Of a DNA stretch of 64,000 bases, positions 14,149 to 22,697 are shown one piece after another. Position 1 is the first letter of the stretch; every line of letters begins with the position of its first letter. The position numbers and the translations under genes were made by a program. The notes under the pieces are model-generated. The model saw nothing but the letters and a program-made list of their open reading frames with translations, made no database searches and was not told where the DNA came from. Source of the stretch: Bradyrhizobium erythrophlei (GTDB lineage: Bacteria; Pseudomonadota; Alphaproteobacteria; Rhizobiales; Xanthobacteraceae); contig FSRD01000001.1 in NCBI GenBank assembly GCA_900129675.1, forward strand, positions 5,259,501 to 5,323,500, in the 5' to 3' direction.

Positions 14149-15366
14149 TTATGCCGGCACCATCGCCTTGGTCAGGTTTTCCGCGACCTTGTCGAGGAAG
14201 CCGGTGGTGGAAAGCCAGCGCTGGTCGGCGCCGACCAGCAGCGCAAGGTCCTTGGTCATGTAGCCGGCCTCGACGGTTTCGACGCAAACCCGCTCCAGCG
14301 TGGCGGCAAACTTCGCCAGCGCCTCGTTATTGTCGAGCTTGGCGCGATGCGACAGGCCGCGGGTCCAGGCGAAGATCGAGGCGATCGAGTTGGTCGAGGT
14401 CTCCTTGCCCTTCTGGTGCTCGCGGTAATGCCGTGTCACCGTGCCATGCGCGGCCTCGGCTTCCACGGTGTCGCCGTCCGGCGTCATCAAGACCGAGGTC
14501 ATCAGGCCGAGCGAGCCGTAGCCTTGCGCCACGGTGTCGGACTGCACGTCGCCGTCGTAGTTCTTGCAGGCCCAGACATAGCCGCCCGACCACTTCATCG
14601 CGGCCGCCACCATGTCGTCGATCAGGCGGTGCTCGTAGGTGATCTTCTTGGCGTCGAACTTGGCCTTGAATTCCTTGTCGAAGATGTCCTGGAAGATGTC
14701 CTTGAAACGCCCGTCATAGGTTTTCAGGATGGTGTTCTTGGTCGAGAGATAGACCGAATAGCCCTTGGAGAGGCCCTGATTGAAGGAAGCACGGGCGAAA
14801 TCGGCGATCGAGTCGTCGAGGTTGTACATCGCAAGCGCAATGCCGGCGCTGGGAGCCTTGTAGACTTCCCGTTCGATCACCTTGCCGTCCTCGCCGACGA
14901 ATTTCATCGTCAGCGTGCCCTTGCTCGGGAATTTGAAATCGGTGGCGCGGTACTGGTCGCCGAAGGCGTGACGGCCGATGATGATCGGCTTGGTCCAGCC
15001 GGGGACCAGCCGCGGTACGTTCTTGCAGATGATGGGTTCGCGGAACACGACGCCGCCGAGGATGTTGCGGATAGTGCCGTTCGGCGATTTCCACATTTCC
15101 TTGAGGCCGAATTCCTTCACCCGGGCCTCGTCCGGGGTGATGGTGGCGCATTTGACGCCGACGCCGACCTTCTTGATGGCGTTGGCGGCGTCGACCGTGA
15201 CCTGGTCATTGGTCTTGTCGCGGTATTCCATCCCAAGGTCGAAATACATCAGGTTGATATCGAGGAACGGGTTGATCAGCTTGTCCTTGATGTATTGCCA
15301 GATGATCCGGGTCATCTCGTCGCCATCGAGTTCGACGACGGGGTTGGTCACCTTGATTTTTGCCAT
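14149..15366 (-). CDS. icd: NADP-dependent isocitrate dehydrogenase
   Basis: Oxidatively decarboxylates isocitrate to 2-oxoglutarate in the TCA cycle. The 405-residue protein belongs to the dimeric, eukaryote-like NADP type. It starts MAKIKVTNPVVELDGDEMTR and contains the metal/substrate block YDGDVQSDTVAQGYGSLGLM and the coenzyme region EAAHGTVTRHYREHQKG. It is a single gene; a repeat element lies 30 bases after its stop. Confidence 0.96.
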   Translation of the reverse strand: MAKIKVTNPVVELDGDEMTRIIWQYIKDKLINPFLDINLMYFDLGMEYRDKTNDQVTVDAANAIKKVGVGVKCATITPDEARVKEFGLKEMWKSPNGTIRNILGGVVFREPIICKNVPRLVPGWTKPIIIGRHAFGDQYRATDFKFPSKGTLTMKFVGEDGKVIEREVYKAPSAGIALAMYNLDDSIADFARASFNQGLSKGYSVYLSTKNTILKTYDGRFKDIFQDIFDKEFKAKFDAKKITYEHRLIDDMVAAAMKWSGGYVWACKNYDGDVQSDTVAQGYGSLGLMTSVLMTPDGDTVEAEAAHGTVTRHYREHQKGKETSTNSIASIFAWTRGLSHRAKLDNNEALAKFAATLERVCVETVEAGYMTKDLALLVGADQRWLSTTGFLDKVAENLTKAMVPA

Positions 15367-15483
15367 GACGGAGGGGGCCTTTTTGGAACAGGGCGTTTCG
15401 GAAGGGGGGGTGGGTAATGCCGACGCTATAGCACCCGAAAACGCGGGCTGGAAGGCGATTGGGCGGGTAGCTGCGGTCCGATC

Positions 15484-16104
15484 TCAGGCGAGCTTGAAAC
15501 GGCGCGCCAGCGCCGCTTTCGCCTTGCCCTCCGGCATGGCAGCTATCACGGGCGCCGCCGATCCCGCCTGCCGCTGCTCCCTGACTTCGGTGCGATGTGC
15601 CGATAAAGCCTTGCCGCGCGCCAGTGACGATCCGGGTTGCAAAGCCTGAGGATCGTCCGCCAGATCGGTTCGGCGAAGGCATCGTCGGCGGCATTGCAGC
15701 CGCTCCACAGACAGTCCAGGGCGAATATGCCGCGAGGCGAGCGGCTCGACTTCTGGAGCAAGCCGCAACACCCGGTCGAGTTCGGCGCGCGCATAGGCTT
15801 GCCGGCCACGGCTCCAGGCGGCCCGCAGCGGCCAGGACATCACCGCCAAGGTGTTATCGGCGTCGGAGCAGTCATAGGCGGCGGCGATGGCCTGACCCGC
15901 GATGCTGCGGACACTCGATTCGCGCGCGTGTTCAGCGACCCAGGACAACGCCTGGGCGCGATACCAGGCATCGGGAATGGCATGGGCCAGCGCGAGCGCC
16001 CTGGCTGGATCGGTCGGCGCAATCCGCTCGACCTCGGCGCGTCCATGGACCGAGGCCATCGTGGGGCGGTCGGGCACCAGCTTGCTGCGCAAATAGGCGG
16101 TCAT
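15484..16104 (-). pseudogene. helical-repeat protein gene with two compensating frameshifts
   Basis: The frame from MTAYLRSKLVPDRP is open to the stop, but its middle is unlike the flanks. Between about 15735 and 15600 the next frame gives the better sequence (GIFALDCLWSGCNAADDAF, ILRLCNPDRHWRAARLYRHIA). The original frame then resumes with REQRQAGSAAPVIAAMPEGK. The DPARALALAHAIPDAWYRAQAL segment suggests stacked helical repeats. The family is not recognised. Either the gene tolerates a scrambled 45-residue stretch or the two shifts are sequence errors. Confidence 0.5.
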
Positions 16105-16165
16105 GCCGACTTGGTCGCAAGCTGACGCCCGTGGGTTCGCGCCAGATCCGGAGCGAAACCCTGAA

Positions 16166-16930
16166 CTAGAACGCGACCTGAGTAGCCGTCCCCGCCACCA
16201 CATACCAGGTGACGAACAGGCCGCAGATCAGCGCGCCCGGCAGGCTGGAGCCGGTGCGGCGCCAAGTGAAGGTCGCGATCACAGCGCAAATCGCCAGCAG
16301 CGGCACGAACTGGATGGCGACAATGGTAGACAGGGGCACGAAGCCGGGATCGGGCAGCGGATTGAACAGCTTTCCCGAAATCCAGAGCGTGCCGTATTGC
16401 AGCACCAGGAGCGCGATGAAGCCGAGCGTGAGCGCCAGGATATTGGTCAAATAGAGCGCGCCGCGCCCGGTACCCATGGTCGAGAAATTCCGGTGCAGCA
16501 CATGGAGCGCGACCACGAAGAACGCGGTGAGGGGCACCAGGTAGATCAGGAAAATCAGGAATTGCTTGCCACTCATCAGCTTGAGGGCGACGATCCAGAA
16601 CCGGAAATCGATCTTGAAGGCGAGATCGGCCAGCCACAGCGCGGCATAACCGATTACGACGGTGGCGATTGCGATCACGACCGACTGGGCGACGATCCCG
16701 GCCCGGCCCCTCCGTTTGGGCGCGAACGACATCAGCGCCAGCGTGATAAGCGCATTGATGATGGCCCAGACCATGATCTGGTTGGTGATGCCCTGAGGCA
16801 GCAACGCCGACGGCTTTGCAAAAGTCCCGGCCAGCGCGAACGCCGGATAATAGGTCAGCGCGGGAATGAAGGCTGACAGCAGGAGCGCCACGGTCCAGCG
16901 TTTGCCCTTGGCCGCGACGTGGTCCGGCAT
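16166..16930 (-). CDS. integral membrane protein, probably C-terminal part of a split hydrolase
   Basis: 254 residues with about seven hydrophobic helices and no soluble domain. The reading frame is open upstream of the ATG (RLRLPEIADGT), overlapping the end of the alpha/beta hydrolase gene. That gene itself finishes in one transmembrane helix. This suggests the two were one protein: a periplasm-facing hydrolase domain with a C-terminal multi-helix membrane domain, separated by a one-base frameshift near 16965. As a free-standing protein its role is unknown. Confidence 0.6.
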   Translation of the reverse strand: MPDHVAAKGKRWTVALLLSAFIPALTYYPAFALAGTFAKPSALLPQGITNQIMVWAIINALITLALMSFAPKRRGRAGIVAQSVVIAIATVVIGYAALWLADLAFKIDFRFWIVALKLMSGKQFLIFLIYLVPLTAFFVVALHVLHRNFSTMGTGRGALYLTNILALTLGFIALLVLQYGTLWISGKLFNPLPDPGFVPLSTIVAIQFVPLLAICAVIATFTWRRTGSSLPGALICGLFVTWYVVAGTATQVAF

Positions 16931-16956
16931 GGTGCCGTCGGCGATTTCCGGCAGCC

Positions 16957-17748
16957 TCAGGCGCGAGCTTCCAGCAGGCTGTCGAAGGTGCCGATCAGGA
17001 GCGCCACGAAGCCGAGCAGTGCGATCAGGGTGCCGATCTCCTTGCGGAACCAGATCTGGTCGTCGGCCGGCCGCGGCGTGCCGCCCTGCAAGGTCCTGGC
17101 AAACCAGTCGAGGCTATAGCCGATCGCCTCATGGGAGATGTGCTCATCCGGATGGGTGATCGCGGGCGTGTAGAGCACCCGGGCAGTGCCTTGGGCGATA
17201 TCGCCATAGACCTTGCCGGGTTCGACCGGTCCCTTTGTGCTGAACATCGCCCACAGCTTTGGGCTTTGGGTCACGTCGCGGGCGCGATCGACGCCCCACA
17301 TCAGCGTGGAGAATTCCTCGTATTGCGCGAACACCAGCGCGACGTTTTTCGGCCAGTTCGGGGTGCCGTCGGCGGCGAACGGCTTGCCGGTCGATGACCC
17401 CTCCAGCACCATCGACTTGTAGTCGTTGGGCATGGCCGTGGCGGCGGCGAGCACGGTCCAGCCGCCCATCGAATGGCCCTCCAGCCCGATATTGTTCTTG
17501 TCGACGATGTCGAGGCTGCGCAGATGCGCGAGCCCATCGGGGCCGCCAAAGCCGCCTGCGAAAGCGGGCGGATCGCTGTAGCCATGGCCGGTCTGGTCGA
17601 GCGCGAGGACCACGTAACCGCGGCGGGCGAATTCGATTGCAAAGCCGTCCTGGGTCTCGCGCGAATTGATATAGCCGTGCACCGCGAGGATGCCAGGGGC
17701 GGGGGTCTGGGCGGTCGCGTTCGGGGGGATGTAGAGCAGGGCGCTCAT
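16957..17748 (-). CDS. alpha/beta hydrolase, membrane-associated
   Basis: 263 residues from MSALLYIPPNATAQ. The nucleophile elbow is GHSMGG, with an upstream oxyanion region GILAVHGYINSRE and a D..G block ALDQTGHGYSDPP. The catalytic His is probably in ITHPDEHISHEA. A terminal helix (GTLIALLGFVALLIGTF) anchors it. The ATG overlaps the stop of a 41-residue membrane ORF (ATGA), and that ORF looks like the natural N-terminus in another frame. The substrate is unknown. Expression with the 254-residue membrane ORF is likely. Confidence 0.7.
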   Translation of the reverse strand: MSALLYIPPNATAQTPAPGILAVHGYINSRETQDGFAIEFARRGYVVLALDQTGHGYSDPPAFAGGFGGPDGLAHLRSLDIVDKNNIGLEGHSMGGWTVLAAATAMPNDYKSMVLEGSSTGKPFAADGTPNWPKNVALVFAQYEEFSTLMWGVDRARDVTQSPKLWAMFSTKGPVEPGKVYGDIAQGTARVLYTPAITHPDEHISHEAIGYSLDWFARTLQGGTPRPADDQIWFRKEIGTLIALLGFVALLIGTFDSLLEARA

Positions 17749-17870
17749 GCTGTTGCCCTTGGCGTATCCTCGATCCGGATACCGCCGGCGGTCTGGGTGA
17801 AGTGGGCGAGCAACCCGCCCGCCACGATCAGAACAACGCCAATAATGGCCAACGACCATCTGCCGCGCAT
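17745..17870 (-). CDS. 41-residue membrane ORF, likely detached N-terminus of the hydrolase
   Basis: MRGRWSLAIIGVVLIVAGG begins one transmembrane helix, followed by HFTQTAGGIRIEDT. The RIED-type strand is how such hydrolases usually lead into their SALLYIPP strand. The stop overlaps the ATG of the hydrolase frame. A single missing base near 17760 would join the two. It may also be a genuine coupled leader peptide. Confidence 0.45.
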   Translation of the reverse strand: MRGRWSLAIIGVVLIVAGGLLAHFTQTAGGIRIEDTPRATA

Positions 17871-17984
17871 CGACGCCTCCCCCATGTGCCCTTCGCCTTG
17901 CAGCGGCTTTCAGGTTCGTTTTATTTGTGATTGATACCCTATCCGAAGCCGGAATGCGCACAAGCGAGCCTGTGGACAGAGCAA

Positions 17985-18007
17985 TTGAGGTTTTTAAAAA
18001 ACCTCAA
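17985..18007. promoter_or_regulatory. AT-centred palindrome between divergent genes
   Basis: TTGAGGTTTTT and AAAAAACCTCAA form a near-perfect 23-bp palindrome. It lies between the hydrolase unit (minus) and trmJ (plus), about 115 and 140 bases from the two starts. It could be an operator, or a hairpin lacking a loop. No protein gene fills 17871-18044. Confidence 0.35.
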
Positions 18008-18044
18008 GCAATGGCGCTAACCCCATTATTTTACTTGAGAAATT

Positions 18045-18218
18045 ATGCCGGACAGGCAATCGAAGACGAGCGGGGGTAAGGTGTTGAATCAATCTCTTCG
18101 GAGCTTGATTCAAGATCTTCAGAGGTTGAATCAGAAAGTGAAGTGGGATGTCCGGCTCGGGTACCGACAAGACAAAAACAGGCCACGACCTCAGAGGTCC
18201 CGTTGTCATTCTGGTTGA
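18045..18218 (+). CDS. 57-residue ORF with leucine heptads, overlapping trmJ
   Basis: Starts at ATG with only a weak purine run before it, and overlaps the first 71 bases of trmJ in another frame. Residues 14-34 read as three heptads starting LNQ, LIQ and LNQ, each encoded by one 21-bp repeat unit, giving a short coiled coil. The tail is basic and resembles an out-of-frame read of trmJ. It is either a small coiled-coil or leader peptide, or a chance reading of a repeat. Confidence 0.2.
   Translation: MPDRQSKTSGGKVLNQSLRSLIQDLQRLNQKVKWDVRLGYRQDKNRPRPQRSRCHSG
18084..18146. repeat. three 21-bp tandem units, each with a GANTC site
   Basis: TTGAATCAA, TTGATTCAA and TTGAATCAG begin at 18084, 18105 and 18126, exactly 21 bases apart, ending two bases before the trmJ ATG. 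Units 1 and 2 agree at most positions; unit 3 is more divergent. Each holds one GANTC, the site methylated by CcrM in alphaproteobacteria. Confidence 0.7.
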
Positions 18219-19353
18219 GCCGCAGCTCGGCGAGAACATCGGCATGGCCGCGCGCGCGATGGGCAATTTCGCCCTGACCCGTTTAAGAATCGTCAACCCC
18301 CGCGACGGCTGGCCGAACATTGCAGCCCAGCGCGCCGCGGCTGGCGCCGACCACATCCTCGACCGTGCCGAGCTGTTCGACACCGTCGAGCAGGCGGTCG
18401 CTGACCTCACGCTGCTGTTTGCCACCACCGCCCGCGCCCACGACCAGGCCAAGCCGGTGGTGGCGCCGGAAGCTGCCGCCCGCGAGATCGTGGCGCATGC
18501 CGCCGCAGGCGGCGGTGTCGGCATCCTGTTCGGGCGCGAGCGCTACGGCCTGCAGAACGAAGAGGTCGCGCTCGCCAACCGCATCATCACCTTTCCGGTC
18601 AATCCCGGCTTTGCCTCGCTCAACCTGGCGCAGGCGGTGCTCCTGATCGGCTATGAGTGGTTCAAGCTCTCGACCTCAGGCGCGCTTCCGTTTTCGATGC
18701 CCGAACGGTCCGAGCCGGCCTCGCAGCACCAGATGCAGGCCTTCTTCGACAATCTGGTCCGCGAGCTCGACAAGGTTGAATTCTTGCGGCCGGCCGAGAA
18801 GCGCGAGACCATGCTGGTCAATTTGCGCAACATTTTTACCCGGATGGACCCGACCAAGCAGGACATGCACACACTGCACGGCGTGGTGATGGCGATCGCG
18901 GAGGGGCGCAAGGGCCCGGCCAAGGGCGGCGTGCTCGACGGCGAACAGGCGACCAGGCTGCGCGCGCTGTTGGCCGAGCACGGGCAAGGAGGCGTCCCGG
19001 CCGACAGCAGCAGCACGGTGCGCGGGCTGGCGCGGTTGCTGCGGCGGAACCCGACCGACGCCGAGCGCATCCTGTGGCAGGCGCTGACCCGCGACCGCCG
19101 CTTCGCTGGACAGTTCAAGCGCCAGACACCGGTCGGCCGCCACATCCCCGACTTCGTCTCCTTCGTGCACCGGATCGCAATCGAGCTCGAAAACCCCGAT
19201 GAGTCCGAGGCGATCACGAGCGACCGCGCCGCCCGGCAGGCCTGGCTGGAGGCGCGCGACTACCGCGTGGTCCGGATGCGCGTCGCCGACGTCGAGCGCG
19301 ATCTGGCGGGCGAGCTGGAACGACTTGAAGCGAGCTTGCTCGAGCAGCGCTGA
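18148..19353 (+). CDS. trmJ: TrmJ-type RNA 2'-O-methyltransferase fused to DUF559 nuclease-like domain
   Basis: Residues about 15-175 are a SpoU/TrmH-fold methyltransferase: VVILVEPQLGENIGMAARAM, then GILFGRERYGLQNEE, then NPGFASLNLAQAV form the knot and SAM pocket. The TrmJ-like helical region runs to about 270 (KVEFLRPAEKRETM, RNIFTRMDPTKQDMHTLHG). TrmJ methylates position 32 of some tRNAs. The C-terminal 110 residues are different: LARLLRRNPTDAERILWQAL to DYRVVRMRVADVERDL matches the DUF559 fold of very-short-patch-repair-like PD-(D/E)XK proteins. The usual ELDGGQH after the PDF motif is here ELENPDE. The ordinary TrmJ length is about 250, so this is a fusion. Confidence 0.88.
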   Translation: MSGSGTDKTKTGHDLRGPVVILVEPQLGENIGMAARAMGNFALTRLRIVNPRDGWPNIAAQRAAAGADHILDRAELFDTVEQAVADLTLLFATTARAHDQAKPVVAPEAAAREIVAHAAAGGGVGILFGRERYGLQNEEVALANRIITFPVNPGFASLNLAQAVLLIGYEWFKLSTSGALPFSMPERSEPASQHQMQAFFDNLVRELDKVEFLRPAEKRETMLVNLRNIFTRMDPTKQDMHTLHGVVMAIAEGRKGPAKGGVLDGEQATRLRALLAEHGQGGVPADSSSTVRGLARLLRRNPTDAERILWQALTRDRRFAGQFKRQTPVGRHIPDFVSFVHRIAIELENPDESEAITSDRAARQAWLEARDYRVVRMRVADVERDLAGELERLEASLLEQR

Positions 19354-19540
19354 ATTCCGGCTCCAAAGGACCTTCGCTATCGCAGCAATTTGCGCGTGTG
19401 AATTTCCTGGGCACGCTGGAGCCTCCGAGGAGGACGGATCGAGTTCATGCAGAACCCCGCCAAAACGGCGAGCGCGAGGCGAGGCCGAGCAGGTCCAGCC
19501 TGCGCGCCGTCATTCTTCCCGAATATGCCTGGCAGGCGGA

Positions 19541-19768
19541 TCAGGGAATGTTCACGGCCGGCATGAACTGGGTTACTTGCGGGTTTGAGACGGGAATCGA
19601 AACCAGCAGCGCGACCCCGCCCAACAGCACTAGCGCGCAATAAAACGCCATCACGGCTCGACGCCAGCTGCGACAAGTCGCCTTCTCCTCGGGTGTAAGT
19701 GTCTCGAAGTCGGCTGGATCCAGTCCGGAAATGCTGGTGTACGCGGAATCCTGACGATAACTGTCCAT
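19541..19768 (-). CDS. small membrane protein, hypothetical
   Basis: 75 residues with a GAGGAG ribosome site 7 bases before the ATG. An N-terminal soluble part (DPADFETLTPEEKATCRSWRR) precedes one transmembrane helix (FYCALVLLGGVALLVSIPV). The family is unknown. It stands alone between trmJ and tetR; the flanking 19354-19540 and 19769-20095 stretches hold nothing I can identify. Confidence 0.55.
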   Translation of the reverse strand: MDSYRQDSAYTSISGLDPADFETLTPEEKATCRSWRRAVMAFYCALVLLGGVALLVSIPVSNPQVTQFMPAVNIP

Positions 19769-20095
19769 GACAATCTCCTCAAAATCCGGGTGAGATCAGT
19801 CACCCCCTTGAAATCAGTTGCGTTCGAACAAGGCTCCGCTCCGAACCTGGAGCCGTAATTGCCCCACGCGCGTTTTCCACTCCGCGATTTGATTTTCCGA
19901 GGTTTTCGGCCTTGGCGCCTGGCAATGCCGACCGTTACTCGATCAGGATGCTTCAATAGGTCGAACGCCGCTGTGAAGCGCTTCGCATTCGGCTATCACT
20001 TGTTGTTGAGTTTCCGTGAGCGTCAGATCGAGCGCAGACGGTGGGCACGGCGCAAACAGCGCCTGTTGCCTATCCTGCGATAGAAGGCGCGTGGC

Positions 20096-20761
20096 TCACA
20101 CCGCGACCAGCTGCGCGGTGGCGCCGCTCGCCCGCTTCGGCTTCTTCACCTTGGAAGGCCCGAACAGATTGCCGGCCGCGATCGCCGCCGTATCGGCGAC
20201 GCCGGGGTCGCGCGACACCATGGCAGCGACGATGGCGCCGTCGATCAGCAATGCAAGCTGATGGGCGAGACTCTCCGGCTCGACCGCGCCCATCTCACCG
20301 GCGAGCTTTTCGATATGCGCCAGCACCACCTTCTTGTGGCGCATCGCGATGGCGCGAAACTGCTTTGCATCCTTGTCGTGCTCGCCGACCGCGTTGATGA
20401 AAGGGCAGCCATAGAAGCGCTCTTCGCCGAACCAGCGCTTCAGCGCCGGAAAGATCCTCGCGAGCTTGGTCTGCGGGTCGCCGCCGCCGGCCTCGATGGC
20501 GCCGATGAACCATTCGCGCCACTGCTTGCCTTCGCTCTCCAGCACCGCATGCACCAGATTGGTCTTGGAACCAAACAGTTTGTAGAGTGTGGTCTTCGCC
20601 GTGCCGGCCTCGTCGATGATCGCGTCGATGCCGGTGGCGTTGATGCCGTTCTTGCAGAACAGGTGCGTCGCCGCATTGAGCAGGCGCCCGCGCGCAGACT
20701 CCTCATCGCCTGCGGCAGAGACCGCCGCGACGGATTTTTTCTTCGAAGCTGATTTGCCCAT
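20096..20761 (-). CDS. TetR family transcriptional regulator
   Basis: 221 residues. The N-terminal helix-turn-helix (about 24-70) is typical: ARGRLLNAATHLFCKNGINATGIDAI then AGTAKTTLYKLFGSK. A ligand-binding helical domain follows, with RFYGCPFINAVGEH. The ends are lysine-rich. The gene is divergent from osmC and the downstream rhodanese/transporter/cynS genes, with a 231-base gap, so it probably represses that cluster. The effector is unknown. Confidence 0.85.
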   Translation of the reverse strand: MGKSASKKKSVAAVSAAGDEESARGRLLNAATHLFCKNGINATGIDAIIDEAGTAKTTLYKLFGSKTNLVHAVLESEGKQWREWFIGAIEAGGGDPQTKLARIFPALKRWFGEERFYGCPFINAVGEHDKDAKQFRAIAMRHKKVVLAHIEKLAGEMGAVEPESLAHQLALLIDGAIVAAMVSRDPGVADTAAIAAGNLFGPSKVKKPKRASGATAQLVAV

Positions 20762-20992
20762 GCACCGCAGTTAATCGGACCGCGGCAAAATCATCAAGTC
20801 GCATCTTTTGTTCGCTCAAAATAATCGCAAGCACGCGAGCAACTGCATCGGCTTTGAGCACGACGCCGCTGATCAATCCGCAGGCAGGGCCGGCTAAAGC
20901 CCTCCAGCACTTCGCGTTTTGATTTCGCCCGCATCTGGCACGCTTCGTGCAGGAAACAGACCGTTCGGTATCCTACCCAAGGGAGAGAAATT

Positions 20993-21535
20993 ATGACCGC
21001 GGTCGCTCAAAAAACAGTGCTTACGGGCTGCCTTGCCCCCATCGACAGAGGCGGGCTGGAGCAGCTCATCGCCAACGGCAAGGCCAACCCACAGGTCATC
21101 AAGACCTTGAAATGCAAGACGGTGGCCGAGGGCAAGTTCCGCCACGCCAACTATATCCGCAACCTCGCGCCCTACATCGTCGACGAGCCGCCCGGGCTGT
21201 TGGGCGACGACACCGCGCCCAATCCGTCGGAAGCATCATTGGCAGCGCTCGGCTCGTGCCTTGCGGTCGGCCTGCATGCCAACGCGGTTCACCGCGGCTG
21301 GATCGTCAACAAGCTCGAACTGCAGCTCGAGGGCGATCTCAACATCACCGCCGTTTGGGGCACCGGCGACGTCAGCGAGAAACCGGTCGGCTTCACCGAC
21401 GTGCGGGTCAAGGTCGACATGGAATGCGAAGGCATTCCGCAAAGCGAGATCGACGCGCTGGTGACCCACGTCAAGAAATGGTCGCCGGTCGCCAACACCT
21501 TCACGCGCCCGGTCAATCTCGAGGTCAGCGCTTAA
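20993..21535 (+). CDS. OsmC family protein
   Basis: 180 residues with the OsmC fold. The first redox cysteine sits in ALGSCLAVGLHANA. The second, normally a Cys-Pro-Val turn, is replaced (KKWSPVANTFTRPV), so it is unlikely to be a classical Ohr/OsmC hydroperoxidase and may act on another thiol or sulfur substrate. The upstream AAGGGAGAG is a good ribosome site. First gene of the cluster leading to cynS, 31 bases before the acyl-CoA dehydrogenase-like gene. Confidence 0.85.
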   Translation: MTAVAQKTVLTGCLAPIDRGGLEQLIANGKANPQVIKTLKCKTVAEGKFRHANYIRNLAPYIVDEPPGLLGDDTAPNPSEASLAALGSCLAVGLHANAVHRGWIVNKLELQLEGDLNITAVWGTGDVSEKPVGFTDVRVKVDMECEGIPQSEIDALVTHVKKWSPVANTFTRPVNLEVSA

Positions 21536-21566
21536 ACAGCCACCACCAGGAGGGGCGGAGGGTCAC

Positions 21567-22697
21567 ATGGGTTCATTGGCTGCATCTCGGCTGGCTGTTG
21601 AGGACGACCTGCCATCGGCATCGATCGCCGATCAAGTCGCACTCATCGCCCGCAAAAACCTCGCACCCCAGGCGGCGGCGATCGACGAGGGGACTGTCTA
21701 TCCCGACGAACTGCTCCGGCGCCTCGGCGATGTCGGCGCATGGGGTAGCCATCAACCCAAAAATGGCGCCAAGAATGGCGCGGCGGACTTGCGCTGCGCC
21801 ATTCAATCGATCTCGGCGCTCGGCGAGGTCTGCGGCGCGACCGCCTTCATGGCGTGGTGCCAGAACACGCTGGTCTGGTACGCGGCCAATTCTGACAATT
21901 CAAAACTACTCGCCAGGTTTGGCGACAAGTTCGCGACGGGGCAAATTCTCGGCGGCACCGGCCTTTCCAACCCGATGAAAAGCTTCTTCGGCATCGAGAA
22001 GCTCAAATTGAGGGGTCGCAAGGTCGAGGGCGGCTATATCGTTCGGGGCGCGCTGCCTTGGGTGTCGAACCTCGGTCCCGACCACTTCTTTGGAACGATT
22101 TTCGAGCGCGAGGACGAGCCCGGCGGCACCGTGATGTTCCTCGCCGATTGTTCCGATCCGGCGATCACCTTGCAGCCCTGCAAGCCGTTCCTCGCCATGG
22201 ATGGCACCGGCACCTATGGCGTCCAGTTCCGCGACGTCTTCGTATCGGACGATCTGATCCTGGCCGCGCCGGCCGGACCGTTCGTCAAGAAAATCCGCGC
22301 AGGTTTTATTCTGCTGCAGGCCGGAATGGCGCTTGGCCTGATCAAGGATTGCATCGCCATCATGGACGAGGTCGCAGCACCCCTTGGCCACGTCAACCGC
22401 TATCTGCCGCAGCAACCGGTTCAATTCCGCGAGCTGTACGCCGAATTCGAGAAGGAGGGGATGGCGCTGGCAAGCGATCCCTACAATTCGGACGACAGCT
22501 ACTGGCGCCGTGTCGTCGCGCTTCGCCTGCGCATGGGAGATGCTGCGGTCGCGGCCGCGCATGCCGCGATGCTCCATTGCGGTGCGCGCGGTTACCTCAA
22601 GAGCCATCGCGCCCAGCGCAGGCTTCGCGAAGCCTATTTCGTCGCCATCGTCACCCCTGCCACCAAGCAGCTTCGCAAGATGCTGGCGGGAGATTGA
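21567..22697 (+). CDS. acyl-CoA dehydrogenase-fold flavoprotein
   Basis: 376 residues. The layout is the N-terminal helical domain, middle beta domain (GGTGLSNPMKS, GGYIVRGALPWVSNLG) and C-terminal helical domain (AAVAAAHAAMLHCGARGY). Proteins of this branch include flavin-dependent monooxygenases of sulfur acquisition as well as true dehydrogenases, and I cannot tell which from sequence alone. It lies between osmC and a sulfurtransferase gene, which favours a sulfur-compound role. Confidence 0.8.
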   Translation: MGSLAASRLAVEDDLPSASIADQVALIARKNLAPQAAAIDEGTVYPDELLRRLGDVGAWGSHQPKNGAKNGAADLRCAIQSISALGEVCGATAFMAWCQNTLVWYAANSDNSKLLARFGDKFATGQILGGTGLSNPMKSFFGIEKLKLRGRKVEGGYIVRGALPWVSNLGPDHFFGTIFEREDEPGGTVMFLADCSDPAITLQPCKPFLAMDGTGTYGVQFRDVFVSDDLILAAPAGPFVKKIRAGFILLQAGMALGLIKDCIAIMDEVAAPLGHVNRYLPQQPVQFRELYAEFEKEGMALASDPYNSDDSYWRRVVALRLRMGDAAVAAAHAAMLHCGARGYLKSHRAQRRLREAYFVAIVTPATKQLRKMLAGD

